A stretch of 64,000 bases of DNA from Mesobacillus sp. AQ2 (GTDB lineage Bacteria; Bacillota; Bacilli; Bacillales; Cytobacillaceae), in contig NZ_CP126080.1 of NCBI RefSeq assembly GCF_030122805.1, forward strand, positions 2,237,001-2,301,000, read 5' to 3'. Each line of letters begins with the position of its first letter. Within the stretch, counting starts at the first letter, position 1. This document shows positions 32,928-42,783 of this stretch, piece by piece. The notes under the pieces were generated by a model. The model saw nothing but the letters and a program-made list of their open reading frames with translations. It did not search any database and was not told the origin of the DNA. Position numbers and translations under genes: made by a program.

Positions 32928-33824
32928 ATGAGAATTATCCGCTATCTAAAGGGAAATGAAAAACAGCTTGCGGCAGTAACCAATGAAAATGAAGTAGCAG
33001 ACCTTCCATTCGGCGACTTTTTATCCTTGATTGCTGAAGCACGAAAAAATAATAGAACAGCATTTGACATTATAAAACAAGTTGTAGGTGAAGTGGAGAA
33101 ACAGCCATTGGAGGGTCTTCAGTTAACCACTCCAATCGATGCACCTGAAGTATGGGCATCAGGCGTTACCTACAAAAAAAGCAAGGAAGCACGAAATTAT
33201 GAAGCAACACAGGGAAAGCTTGACCGGGAAACATTCTATGACAAAGTGTATGATGCTGTCCGCCCTGAAATATTTTTTAAATCAACAGCGGCAAGAACGG
33301 TAGGACCGAATGATCCTGTTTATCTCCGATCAGATTCCAACTGGCAAATTCCAGAGCCGGAGCTGGGCCTGGTTATTGATAGTGAAGGCAATGTGCTTGG
33401 TTATACGGCTGGAAACGATATGAGCTGCCGGGACATTGAGGGGGAAAACCCGCTCTATCTTCCACAGGCTAAGGTCTGGAAGAATTCCTGCTCCATCGGT
33501 CCGGCGATTGTATTGGCTGAAACTGTTTCAGATCCTTATGAATTTAAAATTATTTGCCGTATCTACCGTGATGAAGAGCTTGTCTTTTATGGGGATGCGC
33601 AGGTCAATCAGCTGAAGCGCACTTTGGATGAACTTGTCCACTATTTGGTCCTTGATAATGAAATCTTTGATGGAACGGTGCTGCTAACTGGCACATGCGT
33701 TGTACCGCCAAACGAATTTACATTAGCAGAAAATGACCGGATTGAAATCGAAGTTCCTGGCATCGGAATCCTGAACAACCCGGTTATCCAAAGTGAAAAA
33801 GCGAAGCAAGCCGCTAAGGGGTGA
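32928..33824 (+). CDS. FAH-family 2-keto-3-deoxy sugar acid dehydratase (XylX/KdaD-like)
   Basis: A 298-aa protein of the fumarylacetoacetate hydrolase fold. The segments VWASGVTYKKSKEAR, VYDAVRPEIFFK and GYTAGNDMSCRDIEGENPLYLPQAK are those of the XylX/KdaD branch. That branch does not hydrolyse C-C bonds but dehydrates 2-keto-3-deoxy-pentonates to 2-oxoglutarate semialdehyde. The metal ligands would be the Glu residues in PEPELGL and the Asp in GNDMS. The next-but-two gene encodes a matching aldehyde dehydrogenase. The ATG at 32928 has AGGAGG at 6 nt and is preferred over the upstream in-frame ATG. Confidence 0.8.
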   Translation: MRIIRYLKGNEKQLAAVTNENEVADLPFGDFLSLIAEARKNNRTAFDIIKQVVGEVEKQPLEGLQLTTPIDAPEVWASGVTYKKSKEARNYEATQGKLDRETFYDKVYDAVRPEIFFKSTAARTVGPNDPVYLRSDSNWQIPEPELGLVIDSEGNVLGYTAGNDMSCRDIEGENPLYLPQAKVWKNSCSIGPAIVLAETVSDPYEFKIICRIYRDEELVFYGDAQVNQLKRTLDELVHYLVLDNEIFDGTVLLTGTCVVPPNEFTLAENDRIEIEVPGIGILNNPVIQSEKAKQAAKG

Positions 33825-33828
33825 GGAA

Positions 33829-34125
33829 ATGAGCGAGTACAAAACACTATATTTAAATAACAAGGATAGTGTGGCTATTGCTTTATCCGAGATACCTGCC
33901 GGGGCGCAAGTGACTGTAAAAACAGATGATAGAGAATTTAAGGTGGAGATTCTTGAACCAATCCGATTTGGCCATAAATTTGCAGTCCGGGCGATTCCAC
34001 AGGGGGATGACATTATTAAATATGGAGAGGTGATCGGGGCGGCAGTTTGCCCGATTGATGCCGGAGAACACGTGCATGTCCACAATCTGGAAGGTAAAAG
34101 AGGAAGAGGTGACAAGGTTGTTTAA
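33829..34125 (+). CDS. UxaA-type dehydratase, small (SAF domain) subunit
   Basis: A 98-aa SAF-domain protein. The family marks are the N-terminal DSVAIAL and the C-terminal YGEVIGAAVCPIDAGEHVHVHNL. Together with the next gene it makes a split altronate-dehydratase-type (UxaA/GarD/SuyAB superfamily) enzyme. These are iron-dependent lyases that remove water, or sulfite in SuyAB, from hydroxyacids. The start at 33829 follows GGTGAGGAA and overlaps the stop region of the FAH gene. The end overlaps the start of the large-subunit gene. Confidence 0.85.
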   Translation: MSEYKTLYLNNKDSVAIALSEIPAGAQVTVKTDDREFKVEILEPIRFGHKFAVRAIPQGDDIIKYGEVIGAAVCPIDAGEHVHVHNLEGKRGRGDKVV

Positions 34126-35290
34126 CGAAAAACTTCAATTTTGGGGTTATCGCCGTCCCGATGGGCGTGTAGGGGTTAGAAATCATGTGCTTATCCTGCC
34201 AACGATTACTTGTGCTACTCAAACTGCCCAGCGGGTGACAGAGCTGGTCAGCGGAACCGTTACTTTTATTCACCAGCATGGATGTGCTCAGGTCGGCACG
34301 GATTATGACCAGACAGCCAGAACCTATGCAGGAATGGGGATGAACCCAAATGTTTTCGGTGTGATTGTCCTGGGCCTTGGCTGTGAAACTCATCAGGCGC
34401 ACCGAATCGGCGATGAAATTGCCAAATGCGGCAAGCCTGTGCAAACAGTTTCCATCCAGGAACATGGCGGAACGCTTCAAACTATAGCCGAGGTGGCAAA
34501 AATAGCTGTGAAAATGGTTCAGGATGCTTCCATGGTCCAGCGTGAACTATGTGATTTCAGCGAATTAATCGTAGGTACAGAATGCGGCGGTTCTGATGCA
34601 TGTTCCGGCCTTTCGGCAAACCCTGCCGTTGGCCGCACAAGTGACATGCTTGTTGAACAGGGAGGAACCGCCATTCTAGCCGAGACAACAGAATTAATTG
34701 GCGCGGAACACTTGCTAGCCAACCGTGCTGCTAATGACTCAGTCGCCAAAAAAGCATATGCCGTCATCAAAATGATGGAAAACAGGTCAATCCAAATGGG
34801 AGTTGACATCCGTACCGGGAATCCAAGTCCGGGCAATATTGAAGGCGGCCTGAGCTCACTCGAAGAAAAGTCGCTTGGGGCAGCAACAAAGTCGGGTACA
34901 TCTCGGTTGGAAGAAGTAATTGATTATGCACAGAGACCGACCAAAAAAGGGTTGGTTTGGATGGATACGCCGGGACATGATATTGAGCAGCTGACTGGCA
35001 TGGTCGCTGGCGGAGCGCAGATCGTCCTTTTCACCAGCGGGCGTGGAACTCCTACTGGATCGCCAATTGCCCCTGTTATTAAAATCTCAACAAATACCCC
35101 AATGTTCGAACGCATGAACGAAAACATGGACTTAGATGCAGGAACCATCGTTCACGGGAAAGAAACCGTCGGGGAAGTCGGCGGTCGTATCATGAAGGAA
35201 ATCCAGGCAGTAGCTAATGGCAAACTGACAAAAGCTGAAATATTGAAACAGCATGACTTTGGAATTTGGCGTATTGGTCCGACATTCTAA
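34118..35290 (+). CDS. UxaA-type dehydratase, large subunit
   Basis: A protein of about 390 aa matching the C-terminal catalytic part of altronate/galactarate dehydratases: FWGYRRPDGRVGVRNHVLILPT at the N-terminus, HQHGCAQ with metal-binding residues, GTECGGSDACSGLSANPA and MDTPGHD. The start codon is unclear. TTG at 34118 follows AAGAGGTGA, and GTG at 34109 is possible too. Both overlap the small-subunit gene, so translation is coupled. The substrate is probably an altronate- or galactarate-like sugar acid. Sulfolactate lyase is a less likely reading in this context. Confidence 0.85.
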   Translation: MFNEKLQFWGYRRPDGRVGVRNHVLILPTITCATQTAQRVTELVSGTVTFIHQHGCAQVGTDYDQTARTYAGMGMNPNVFGVIVLGLGCETHQAHRIGDEIAKCGKPVQTVSIQEHGGTLQTIAEVAKIAVKMVQDASMVQRELCDFSELIVGTECGGSDACSGLSANPAVGRTSDMLVEQGGTAILAETTELIGAEHLLANRAANDSVAKKAYAVIKMMENRSIQMGVDIRTGNPSPGNIEGGLSSLEEKSLGAATKSGTSRLEEVIDYAQRPTKKGLVWMDTPGHDIEQLTGMVAGGAQIVLFTSGRGTPTGSPIAPVIKISTNTPMFERMNENMDLDAGTIVHGKETVGEVGGRIMKEIQAVANGKLTKAEILKQHDFGIWRIGPTF

Positions 35291-35309
35291 TAAGAAGGAG
35301 ACTGGATAA

Positions 35310-36776
35310 ATGAAAACTACCATTGAAACAAAAACATACAGCAACTTTATTAATAATGAATGGAAAGAATCTGCATCCGGAAATGTCATTGAAAGCATTA
35401 ACCCGGCTACAAAGGAAGCAGTTGGCTATGTGCAAAAGTCCACTCAAGAAGAGCTGGATCAGGCTGTAGAGGCAGCATTCAATGCGAAGAAAGCATGGCG
35501 CAAGCTTGGCCAGGCAGCGAGAGGCCAGCTATTATTCCAAACAGCAAACATCCTTGAATCAAGGCTTGATGAAATTGCTAAAAGCATGACAAGCGAAATG
35601 GGAAAGACCCTTCCTGAAGCAAAAGGAGAAACAGCCAGAGGCATTGCGATCCTCCGCTATTATGCAGGTGAAGGTATGCGCAAAGATGGCGATGTCATTC
35701 CATCAACAGATAAAGATGCCCTAATGTTTACAAAGCGAGCTCCCCTTGGAGTTGTTGGTGTCATTACTCCATGGAATTTCCCGGTTGCGATTCCAATCTG
35801 GAAAATCGCTCCTGCTCTTGTGTACGGAAATACAGTTGTATTCAAGCCTGCCAGTGAAGCGGCTGTCACAGCTGCAAAAGTGGTTGAATGCTTTGCAGAA
35901 GCTGGTTTCCCTGAAGGAGTATTGAACTTTGTTACGGGATCTGGTTCTGTTATCGGCCAGGGGTTGATCGAACATCCCAAATTGAATGCGATTACCTTTA
36001 CCGGATCAGAAAGTGTTGGTCAAAGTGTAGCGAAAGCAGCTGCAGCTCGCGGCATCAAGTTCCAGCTTGAAATGGGCGGGAAAAACCCGGTTATCGTTAC
36101 GAAAAATGCCAATCTTGATCAGGCTGTTGAAGCGGTCATCAGCGGCGGATTTCGATCCTCAGGTCAAAAATGCACGGCTTCAAGCCGCGTAATCGTAGAA
36201 TCCGAAGTCTATAACGAGTTTAAGCAAAAGCTGGTTGAAGCTTCCGAAAAAATCACAGTCGGCAACGGGCTTGAGGAAGGCATCTGGATGGGACCTTGTG
36301 CAAGCGAAAGCCAATTCAACACATTCAACAAGTATATTGAAATTGGTAAAAACGAAGGAGCCAGACTGGTTCATGGCGGCGAAGTTCTGACAGGCGGGGA
36401 ATATGATAAGGGCTTCTTCGTAAAACCGGCAATTTTTGAAGAAGTGACAACTGACATGGCGATTGCCCAGGAAGAGATTTTTGGGCCGGTCATTGCGCTG
36501 ATCAGAGCAGTTGATCTGGAAGAAGCGATTGACCTGGCAAACAATACAAAATATGGATTGAGCGCATCCATCTTTACATCAGATATCACATCGATTCTGG
36601 AGTTCATCGATGAAATTGAAGCAGGCCTTGTCCGAATTAATGCAGAAAGCGCTGGAGTGGAACTTCAGGCCCCATTCGGCGGCATGAAATCATCCAGCAC
36701 AGGATCTCGCGAACAGGGAGAAGCAGCGAAGGAGTTTTATACAGCTATTAAAACGGTTTTCATCAAGGGCTCCTAA
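35310..36776 (+). CDS. Aldehyde dehydrogenase, probably 2-oxoglutarate semialdehyde dehydrogenase
   Basis: A 488-aa NAD(P)-dependent aldehyde dehydrogenase. Asn156 (PWNFP), Glu254 (LEMGGKNP) and nucleophile Cys288 (GQKCTASSR) are all present, as is the cofactor motif FTGSESVG (230-237). Together with the XylX/KdaD-like dehydratase it would finish a Weimberg-type route by oxidising 2-oxoglutarate semialdehyde to 2-oxoglutarate. This assignment comes from context. It lies 19 bp after the UxaA-type large subunit and is followed by a strong hairpin. Confidence 0.88.
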   Translation: MKTTIETKTYSNFINNEWKESASGNVIESINPATKEAVGYVQKSTQEELDQAVEAAFNAKKAWRKLGQAARGQLLFQTANILESRLDEIAKSMTSEMGKTLPEAKGETARGIAILRYYAGEGMRKDGDVIPSTDKDALMFTKRAPLGVVGVITPWNFPVAIPIWKIAPALVYGNTVVFKPASEAAVTAAKVVECFAEAGFPEGVLNFVTGSGSVIGQGLIEHPKLNAITFTGSESVGQSVAKAAAARGIKFQLEMGGKNPVIVTKNANLDQAVEAVISGGFRSSGQKCTASSRVIVESEVYNEFKQKLVEASEKITVGNGLEEGIWMGPCASESQFNTFNKYIEIGKNEGARLVHGGEVLTGGEYDKGFFVKPAIFEEVTTDMAIAQEEIFGPVIALIRAVDLEEAIDLANNTKYGLSASIFTSDITSILEFIDEIEAGLVRINAESAGVELQAPFGGMKSSSTGSREQGEAAKEFYTAIKTVFIKGS

Positions 36777-36799
36777 AATACGAAGTGAAAATCAGAAAA

Positions 36800-36840
36800 A
36801 ATAAAAAGGAGATTTTTATAATAGAAATCTCCTTTTTATT
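36800..36840 (+). terminator. Terminator after the aldehyde dehydrogenase gene
   Basis: A perfect 16-bp stem (36800-36815 with 36825-36840) around a 9-nt loop has CTCCTTTTTATT in its right arm. It stands only 20 bp before the galactonate dehydratase start, so the following genes depend on read-through or an unseen promoter. Confidence 0.8.
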
Positions 36841-36861
36841 CTAATGGCAGGAGGTGCCCAT

Positions 36862-38010
36862 ATGAAAATCACGAAACTTTCATTGTATAAAGTTCCGCCT
36901 CGCTGGCTGTTTTTAAAGATTGAAACAGATGAAGGCATATCCGGCTGGGGAGAGCCGGTTGTTGAAGGGCGTGCAGAAACAGTAAAGGCAGCAGTCACTG
37001 AACTGTCAGATTACATCATAGGCCGTAATCCCAATGACATTGAGGACATCTGGCAAACACTGTACCGCGGCGGATTTTACCGGGGCGGTCCGATTCTGAT
37101 GAGTGCCATCTCCGGCATTGAACAGGCCCTCTGGGATATAAAAGGCAGGTATTATAAAATACCAGTCTATGAAATGCTTGGCGGCAAGGCTCGCCAAAAA
37201 ATCAAAGTATATTCCTGGATTGGAGGAGACCGTCCGGCTGATGTCGCTGCTGCAGCAAAAGAAAAGCAGGAACAGGGCTTTCAGGCAATTAAAATGAACG
37301 CCTCCGAAGAAATGAACTACATAGACAGCTTTTCAAAAATTGACTCGGTAATTGAGCGGGTTGCATCGATTCGCGAAGCACTCGGCAAGGATTTTGGCAT
37401 CGGAATAGACTTTCATGGCAGGATTCATAAAACCATGGCCAAATCCCTTGTGAAGGAGCTTGAACCTTACCGCCCGATGTTTATTGAAGAGCCGGTGCTA
37501 CCGGAGAACAATGAGGCGCTGCGGGAAATCGCGCTCCACACATCCTGCCCGATTGCAACCGGGGAAAGAATGTACACGCGCTGGGGTTTTAAGCAGCTTC
37601 TGCAGGACGGATATGTAGATATTATCCAGCCTGATCTGTCACACACAGGCGGTATTCTCGAAGGCAAGAAAATTGCTGCGATGGCTGAAGCATATGATGT
37701 TTCCATTGCACCGCATTGTCCCCTTGGGCCGATGACGCTTGCTTCATCAGTTCATCTGGATGCTTCTACCCCTAATTTCATCATCCAGGAACAAAGCCTG
37801 GGGATTCATTATAATCAGGGCATGGATATTCTCGATTATATCAATAACCCAGAAGTATTTGCCTATAAAGATGGCTATGTGAGCATTCCTGACCAGCCGG
37901 GCCTGGGTATTGAGATTAATGAAGAAAAAGTGAAACAGGCAGCGGAAGTCGGACATGATTGGAAAAACCCTATTTGGCGCCATGCAGACGGCAGTATTGC
38001 CGAATGGTAA
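36862..38010 (+). CDS. dgoD: D-galactonate dehydratase
   Basis: A 382-aa enolase-superfamily enzyme (mandelate racemase branch) that removes water from D-galactonate to give 2-keto-3-deoxy-galactonate. The length equals that of Escherichia coli DgoD, and the key residues fall on the same numbers: Asp183 and His185 (DFHGR), Glu209 (FIEEP), Glu235 (TGER), His285 (APHCPLG). The start at 36862 follows AGGAGGTGCC. The kinase and aldolase needed to finish the De Ley-Doudoroff route are encoded 4-5 kb downstream. Confidence 0.9.
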   Translation: MKITKLSLYKVPPRWLFLKIETDEGISGWGEPVVEGRAETVKAAVTELSDYIIGRNPNDIEDIWQTLYRGGFYRGGPILMSAISGIEQALWDIKGRYYKIPVYEMLGGKARQKIKVYSWIGGDRPADVAAAAKEKQEQGFQAIKMNASEEMNYIDSFSKIDSVIERVASIREALGKDFGIGIDFHGRIHKTMAKSLVKELEPYRPMFIEEPVLPENNEALREIALHTSCPIATGERMYTRWGFKQLLQDGYVDIIQPDLSHTGGILEGKKIAAMAEAYDVSIAPHCPLGPMTLASSVHLDASTPNFIIQEQSLGIHYNQGMDILDYINNPEVFAYKDGYVSIPDQPGLGIEINEEKVKQAAEVGHDWKNPIWRHADGSIAEW

Positions 38011-38023
38011 AGGAGGAGAAAGA

Positions 38024-38935
38024 ATGAGCTTTAAAGGAATTATTCCCCCGGTTGTCACCTTGTTTGATGAGGCAGGAAATTTGGATCTGGATTTGAATAG
38101 AAAGTATCTTGATAAGCTGATTTCACAGAAAATTCATGGTATTTTGCTGATGGGCAGTTCTGGAGAGTTTTCTTCACTTACCATTGAAGAACGGAAGCTT
38201 TATGTCAGGGAAATGCTTAAACATATCAATGGCCGCGTAAAAGTAATGGTTGGTGTAGGCCATACCGCGCTCAAGGAGGTGCATGAACTAACCTCTTATG
38301 CAGAAGAATTTGGAGCAGATGGTGTGCTGGTTGTCAGCCCGTATTACTGGAAACTCTCAGATGAGCAGCTTTACCGCTTTTATTCAAGTGTTGCGAGCAA
38401 TACTGAGCTGCCCGTATTTATTTATAATATCCCGCAATTAACCGGACAAAATTTGCCGGTTGAGTTAATCATAAAATTGGCTAAAGATCATTCGAATATT
38501 GCAGGGATTAAAGTAACTGTCGGTGATTTCGGTCATATACGCCAGGTAATCTCAAAGGTAAAGGAAGTTCGTCCTGATTTCCTTGTTTTCTCTGCATTTG
38601 ATGAGCATATGCTTCCTGCGCTGATGATCGGTGCAGATGGAAGCATTAATGGCAGCTCTGTTTTTGCACCGGAAGTGTCAGTAAACCTGTATGAAGCCTA
38701 TCAAAGAGGTGTTTTGGCAGAAGCGGAGAGAAACCATCAGATAATCTCCAGACTTATGGATGTTTACACCTATTGCCCGACGTTTTTTACAACCATGAAG
38801 GAGGCAGTTCACGTGCGATGGTTTGATACAGCAGCGGGACACCGTACCCCTTTTGATGTATATCCTGCGGATTTACGTGAGCAAGTTCAAAATCTATTAA
38901 AAACTATTGAATCGAAAGAAGGCGTCCAATTATGA
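38024..38935 (+). CDS. DHDPS/NAL-family 2-keto-3-deoxy sugar acid aldolase (YagE/YjhH-like)
   Basis: A 303-aa class I aldolase of the dihydrodipicolinate synthase family. The Schiff-base lysine is in AGIKVT, the catalytic tyrosine in FIYNIPQLTGQ, and the loop MGSSGEFSSL replaces the GTTGE of DapA. The N-terminal GIIPPVVTLF and the segment SPYYWKLS are those of YagE/YjhH, aldolases that split 2-keto-3-deoxy-gluconate or -xylonate into pyruvate and an aldehyde. YagE/YjhH partner YagF/YjhG dehydratases in E. coli, and the same pair occurs here. The start at 38024 has AAGGAGGAG in front. Confidence 0.85.
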   Translation: MSFKGIIPPVVTLFDEAGNLDLDLNRKYLDKLISQKIHGILLMGSSGEFSSLTIEERKLYVREMLKHINGRVKVMVGVGHTALKEVHELTSYAEEFGADGVLVVSPYYWKLSDEQLYRFYSSVASNTELPVFIYNIPQLTGQNLPVELIIKLAKDHSNIAGIKVTVGDFGHIRQVISKVKEVRPDFLVFSAFDEHMLPALMIGADGSINGSSVFAPEVSVNLYEAYQRGVLAEAERNHQIISRLMDVYTYCPTFFTTMKEAVHVRWFDTAAGHRTPFDVYPADLREQVQNLLKTIESKEGVQL

Positions 38936-39879
38936 AGGAATCACGCGATTTGCTTGAACAGTTAGGCTATCCATCCAGCGATTATCAAGAGTTGCCAACC
39001 TCTAACAAGAGATTCCCGGACGGTGCACAATACCGGATTGAGATACCAAGCGTTGAAGGGCCTGAAGCTTTAAAAGCCACGCTTGAAGAAATTGACCGTC
39101 TCGGATTAACGATTCACCGCGTCTCACAGGGGAGCGGTATTATGCTTCAAACAGATGAGGAAATCAAAGAAATGTGTGAGTTGACTGCAGAACGCGGTAT
39201 GGAGCTAAGCTTATTCGTGGGTCCAAGGGGCACATGGGATATCAGTGCCTCATCTTTTACAACTGCAGGCAAATCGCAGGCTCTTCGCCATGAAGGGGCC
39301 GATCAGCTTGTATACGCAATGGAAGATCTAAAACGTGGTGCAGCACTTGGCTTAAGAGGCGCGCTTGTGGCTGATGAAGGACTTCTTCTTTTAACCAAAG
39401 AAATGAAAAAGAGAGGCCAGCTTCCGGAAGACTTTGTTGTAAAGGTATCTGTTCAAATGGGTTCGGCAAACCCTGTATCTATAAAGCTCATGCAGGATAT
39501 TGGCGCCAATACCTATAATGTTCCTTCCGCATTGCCGCTTGCAAAGCTTGCAGCGATCCGGCAGGCCATTGATATCCCAATCGATCTTTATGTAGAGGTT
39601 CCAGATAATTTCGGGGGATTCCTGCGCTATTACGAAATTCCGGAAATCATTCGAGTGCTCGCTCCCGTTTATATTAAGTTTGGCCTTCGCAATCATCCGG
39701 ATGTGTACCCTTCAGGAAAGCAATGGGAAAGCACGAATATCTCACTGGTAAAGGAACGTGTGCGCCGTGCCTCCATTGGCATTCAAATGATTGAACGCTA
39801 CTATCCTGAAGCGGTAACTTCAAAGCTTGGTGCAGAAGGACTTGGTATTCCAAAGGCAGAAAAAACGTTAGCAAAATAG
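38932..39879 (+). CDS. Unassigned barrel protein, possibly U32-peptidase-like
   Basis: A 315-aa soluble protein whose first codons overlap the aldolase gene by 4 bp. Regular beta-alpha units (for example VKVSVQMGSANPVSIKLMQDIGANTYNVPSA and IPIDLYVEVPDNFGGFLRYY regions) suggest a TIM barrel. Similar proteins are sometimes labelled U32 family peptidase, which I cannot confirm. Translational coupling to the aldolase and the presence of glycine-rich phosphate-like loops make a role in sugar-acid metabolism more likely than proteolysis. Confidence 0.6.
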   Translation: MKESRDLLEQLGYPSSDYQELPTSNKRFPDGAQYRIEIPSVEGPEALKATLEEIDRLGLTIHRVSQGSGIMLQTDEEIKEMCELTAERGMELSLFVGPRGTWDISASSFTTAGKSQALRHEGADQLVYAMEDLKRGAALGLRGALVADEGLLLLTKEMKKRGQLPEDFVVKVSVQMGSANPVSIKLMQDIGANTYNVPSALPLAKLAAIRQAIDIPIDLYVEVPDNFGGFLRYYEIPEIIRVLAPVYIKFGLRNHPDVYPSGKQWESTNISLVKERVRRASIGIQMIERYYPEAVTSKLGAEGLGIPKAEKTLAK

Positions 39880-39948
39880 TATTTCAATCCCTGAAGCGGT
39901 TTTTTATTTAGTTCTGGGGATTTCTTCATATAATCGAGGGGTGAAAAA

Positions 39949-40908
39949 ATGGCATTTACAGTACTTTTAACAGACTATGAATTTGATAATTTGAAATACG
40001 AGGAAGACGTTTTTGCAGAGAGCGGACTTGATATTGAATTCATTAAAGCCCAGTGCAAAACAGAAGAACAGGTCATCGAGCAGGCCAGACAGGCTGACGC
40101 CATCTTAAATCAATATGCGCCCATATCACGCCGTGTAATCGAATCGCTTGAAAACGCCAGGGTGATTTCCCGCTACGGCGTGGGGATCAACACGATTGAT
40201 CTGGAGGCTGCCACTGAAAAAGGGATTACCGTTGCCAATGTTCCGGATTACGGGATGGAAGAAGTTTCGAACCATACATTGGCCCTTTTATTGTCATGGG
40301 CACGGAAAGTACCGCTATTAAATAATGAAGTAAAAAAAGGCAACTGGGACTTTAAAGCGTGTGTACCCATCCATCGTTTTAATGAACAGACAGTAGGAGT
40401 TCTAGGTTTCGGCCGAATTCCCCGCAGGTTCATTGAAAAGGTTAACCCTCTTGGCTTTAAACTGGCAGCATATGACCCATTCGTTTCTGCAGAGGATATG
40501 GCTGCAGTCGGAGTGAGAAAAATGGAGCTCGATGAGATTATCCGGGAAGCGGATTATTTATCTGTGCATGTACCGCTTGTCAAAGATACCTTCCATCTAT
40601 TAAATGCTGTAAGGTTCAGCCAAATGAAGAAAACTGCTGTCATTATTAATACTGCCCGCGGTCCGATTATAGATGAAAAGGCACTAATCGAAGCGCTCGA
40701 AACAGGGATCATTGCAGGTGCTGCTCTTGATGTGACTGAAGAGGAGCCAATCAGCATCGATAGCCCTCTTCTTAATATGGACAATGTCATCATTACTCCG
40801 CACAGTGCCTGGTATTCCGAGGAAGCCATGGTAGAGCTAAGGCAAAAAGCTGCAAGAAATATCGTTCAGGTTCTAAAAGGTGAAAAAACACCTTATGCCC
40901 TAACGTAA
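39949..40908 (+). CDS. D-2-hydroxyacid dehydrogenase family (CtBP-like)
   Basis: A 319-aa NAD-dependent dehydrogenase of the D-isomer-specific 2-hydroxyacid family. There is a Rossmann motif VLGFGRIPRRF (GxGxxx with an unusual Ile-Pro after the second Gly), the substrate-binding Arg in INTARGP, the catalytic Glu in VTEEEP and the catalytic His in ITPHSAWYS. The pattern is that of C-terminal-binding-protein-like dehydrogenases. It would interconvert a 2-keto acid and the D-hydroxyacid in the sugar-acid pathway. A GAGGGGTGA site precedes the ATG. Confidence 0.88.
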   Translation: MAFTVLLTDYEFDNLKYEEDVFAESGLDIEFIKAQCKTEEQVIEQARQADAILNQYAPISRRVIESLENARVISRYGVGINTIDLEAATEKGITVANVPDYGMEEVSNHTLALLLSWARKVPLLNNEVKKGNWDFKACVPIHRFNEQTVGVLGFGRIPRRFIEKVNPLGFKLAAYDPFVSAEDMAAVGVRKMELDEIIREADYLSVHVPLVKDTFHLLNAVRFSQMKKTAVIINTARGPIIDEKALIEALETGIIAGAALDVTEEEPISIDSPLLNMDNVIITPHSAWYSEEAMVELRQKAARNIVQVLKGEKTPYALT

Positions 40909-40924
40909 GAAAGGATTGAAACTG

Positions 40925-41809
40925 ATGAAACTAGCTGCTTTTTCCTTTCAATCTGAACACCATATTGGCGTCATTCAAGGTGAGAACGCCATTAGTTTAA
41001 CCTTGCTCGGGGAAGATCTATTTCCAAAGTGTTTGAAAACCTTTATAGAGAAAAGCGATGAGCTGCTTCCGCTTGCAGGAAGGCTCATTGAACAAAATGA
41101 AAATCGCGACGCCGTTTTTCCGGTATCTGAAGTAAAAATTCTTCCGCCAATCCCAACCCCGGAAAAAATCATTTGTGTCGGTCTGAATTATATAGATCAT
41201 TGCAGGGAAACCGGAATGGAGCCCCCAGCTTCGCCAGTGATTTTTTCAAAATATGCAAATGCAATTGTTGGGCACAATGACGCTGTGGAAATCCCCATTA
41301 ATTCAAATGAGGTGGATTTTGAAGCAGAGCTGGCCGTTGTGATTGGCAAAGAGGCAAAGTGGATATCGGAAGAAGAGGCAGAGGAATATGTTTTTGGTTA
41401 TACGATCATGAACGACATTAGTGCACGTGATTTGCAATTCAAAGATGGGCAGTGGTCCAGAGGGAAGACAGCTGACACATTTGCACCAACAGGCCCTCTG
41501 ATCGTCACTAAAGAGGAAGCCGGTGATCCTCACAACCTTGCAATCTCTTTGGAACTGAATGGCGAAGTCATGCAAAATTCAAATACTTCCAACTTAATAT
41601 TTTCCGTGCCGCAAATCATTTCATTCTTGTCGCAGTCTATGACGTTAAAGCCTGGCGATATAATTGCTACTGGAACTCCTCCAGGGGTCGGCATGGGCCG
41701 TACTCCCAAGGTTTGGTTAAAAGATGGAGACAGAATGAGTATTACCATTGAAAACATCGGGACATTATCCAATTACGTAATAGCTAATTCACAGAAAGAG
41801 GGCTGTTAG
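40925..41809 (+). CDS. Fumarylacetoacetate hydrolase family protein
   Basis: A 294-aa protein of the FAH fold, of the common YcgM/HpaG-like type and clearly different from the XylX-like protein upstream. The metal site is shown by EVDFEAELAVVIG, and the active-site signature is YTIMNDISARDLQ, followed by GDIIATGTPPGVGMG. Family members hydrolyse, decarboxylate or isomerise 3-acylpyruvate-like 2,4-diketo acids. In rhamnonate-type pathways they split 2,4-diketo-3-deoxy acids, which would fit beside the dehydrogenase gene. The ATG at 40925 follows GAAAGGA. Confidence 0.85.
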   Translation: MKLAAFSFQSEHHIGVIQGENAISLTLLGEDLFPKCLKTFIEKSDELLPLAGRLIEQNENRDAVFPVSEVKILPPIPTPEKIICVGLNYIDHCRETGMEPPASPVIFSKYANAIVGHNDAVEIPINSNEVDFEAELAVVIGKEAKWISEEEAEEYVFGYTIMNDISARDLQFKDGQWSRGKTADTFAPTGPLIVTKEEAGDPHNLAISLELNGEVMQNSNTSNLIFSVPQIISFLSQSMTLKPGDIIATGTPPGVGMGRTPKVWLKDGDRMSITIENIGTLSNYVIANSQKEGC

Positions 41810-41811
41810 AT

Positions 41812-42768
41812 ATGGATGTCGTAACAATCGGGGAAACGATGGCACTATTTACACCGAATGAAGAGGGCATGCTTCGACATGCCCTTTCTTTTTCAATGAA
41901 ATTTGGCGGGGCAGAGTCAAATATTGCCATTGGATTGAGTCGTCTAGGACATCGTTCCAGATGGATCAGCCGTCTTGGAGAGGATGAGTTCGGAGATGCG
42001 ATGCTGTCATTCATCCGCGGCGAAGGAGTGGATGTTTCCTTTGTAACACGCGATCAAAGTGCTTCTACTGGAGTGTTTTTCAAGGAATTTAGACGACTGA
42101 ATGATACGCGTGTCTATTACTATAGAAAAGACTCAGCCGCCAGCAGAATGGGTGCCGAATGGCTGGAAGAGGACTCCATTTCAGATGCTAAATATCTTCA
42201 TATTACAGGCATTACACCAGCCCTCAGCATCTCATGCCGGGAAATGCTTGAAAAAGCAATCCTCATAGCAAAAGGTAATGGAACAAAAATCGTTTTTGAT
42301 CCCAATCTTCGTCTGAAAATTTGGCGAGATGAGGAGGAAGCTCGCCAGGTTATAAAGAAATTTGCTTCTGAAAGCAATCTGGTACTTCCGGGGATTTCCG
42401 AAGCAGAATTTTTGTTTGGTAGGCTTACCCCAGAGGAATACGTTGAAAAATTTCATGATCTTGGCATTGAAACAGTCATTATGAAGTTGGGTAAACAGGG
42501 AGCACTCATTTCTTCTCCCTCTGTTCCAATGACGAGAATCCCGGGCTTTCTGGTCGAACGCGTCGTTGATCCAGTTGGGGCAGGTGACGCCTTTGCAGCT
42601 GGTGTTCTTTCAGGGCTTCTGGATGGAATTTCGCTTGAGGAAGCCGTGCTGCGGGGCAATGCGATGGGGGCGATGGTCACAATGGTGAATGGCGATGCAG
42701 AAGGCTTGCCCACTCGATCTGATCTTTCTTCCTTTTTGTCTGGCTGCCTGGATGATGTTACGAGATAA
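41812..42768 (+). CDS. kdgK: 2-keto-3-deoxygluconate/galactonate kinase (PfkB family)
   Basis: A 318-aa ribokinase-family sugar kinase. The N-terminal GGAESNIAIGLSRLG is the substrate-binding glycine motif, and the C-terminal DPVGAGDAFAAGVLSGLL carries the catalytic Asp and the anion hole. KDG kinases phosphorylate 2-keto-3-deoxy acids at C6 with ATP. The next gene encodes the aldolase for this product. The start is 3 bp after the FAH gene, with a weak AGAGGG site, so coupling is probable. Confidence 0.9.
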   Translation: MDVVTIGETMALFTPNEEGMLRHALSFSMKFGGAESNIAIGLSRLGHRSRWISRLGEDEFGDAMLSFIRGEGVDVSFVTRDQSASTGVFFKEFRRLNDTRVYYYRKDSAASRMGAEWLEEDSISDAKYLHITGITPALSISCREMLEKAILIAKGNGTKIVFDPNLRLKIWRDEEEARQVIKKFASESNLVLPGISEAEFLFGRLTPEEYVEKFHDLGIETVIMKLGKQGALISSPSVPMTRIPGFLVERVVDPVGAGDAFAAGVLSGLLDGISLEEAVLRGNAMGAMVTMVNGDAEGLPTRSDLSSFLSGCLDDVTR

Positions 42769-42783
42769 AAGGGAGGAAGATCA

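Noticed and set aside
34055..34117. Longer N-terminus for the UxaA-type large subunit
   Set aside because: The extra codons overlap the small-subunit gene and have no similarity to the family, whose members begin near the FWGYRRPDG motif.
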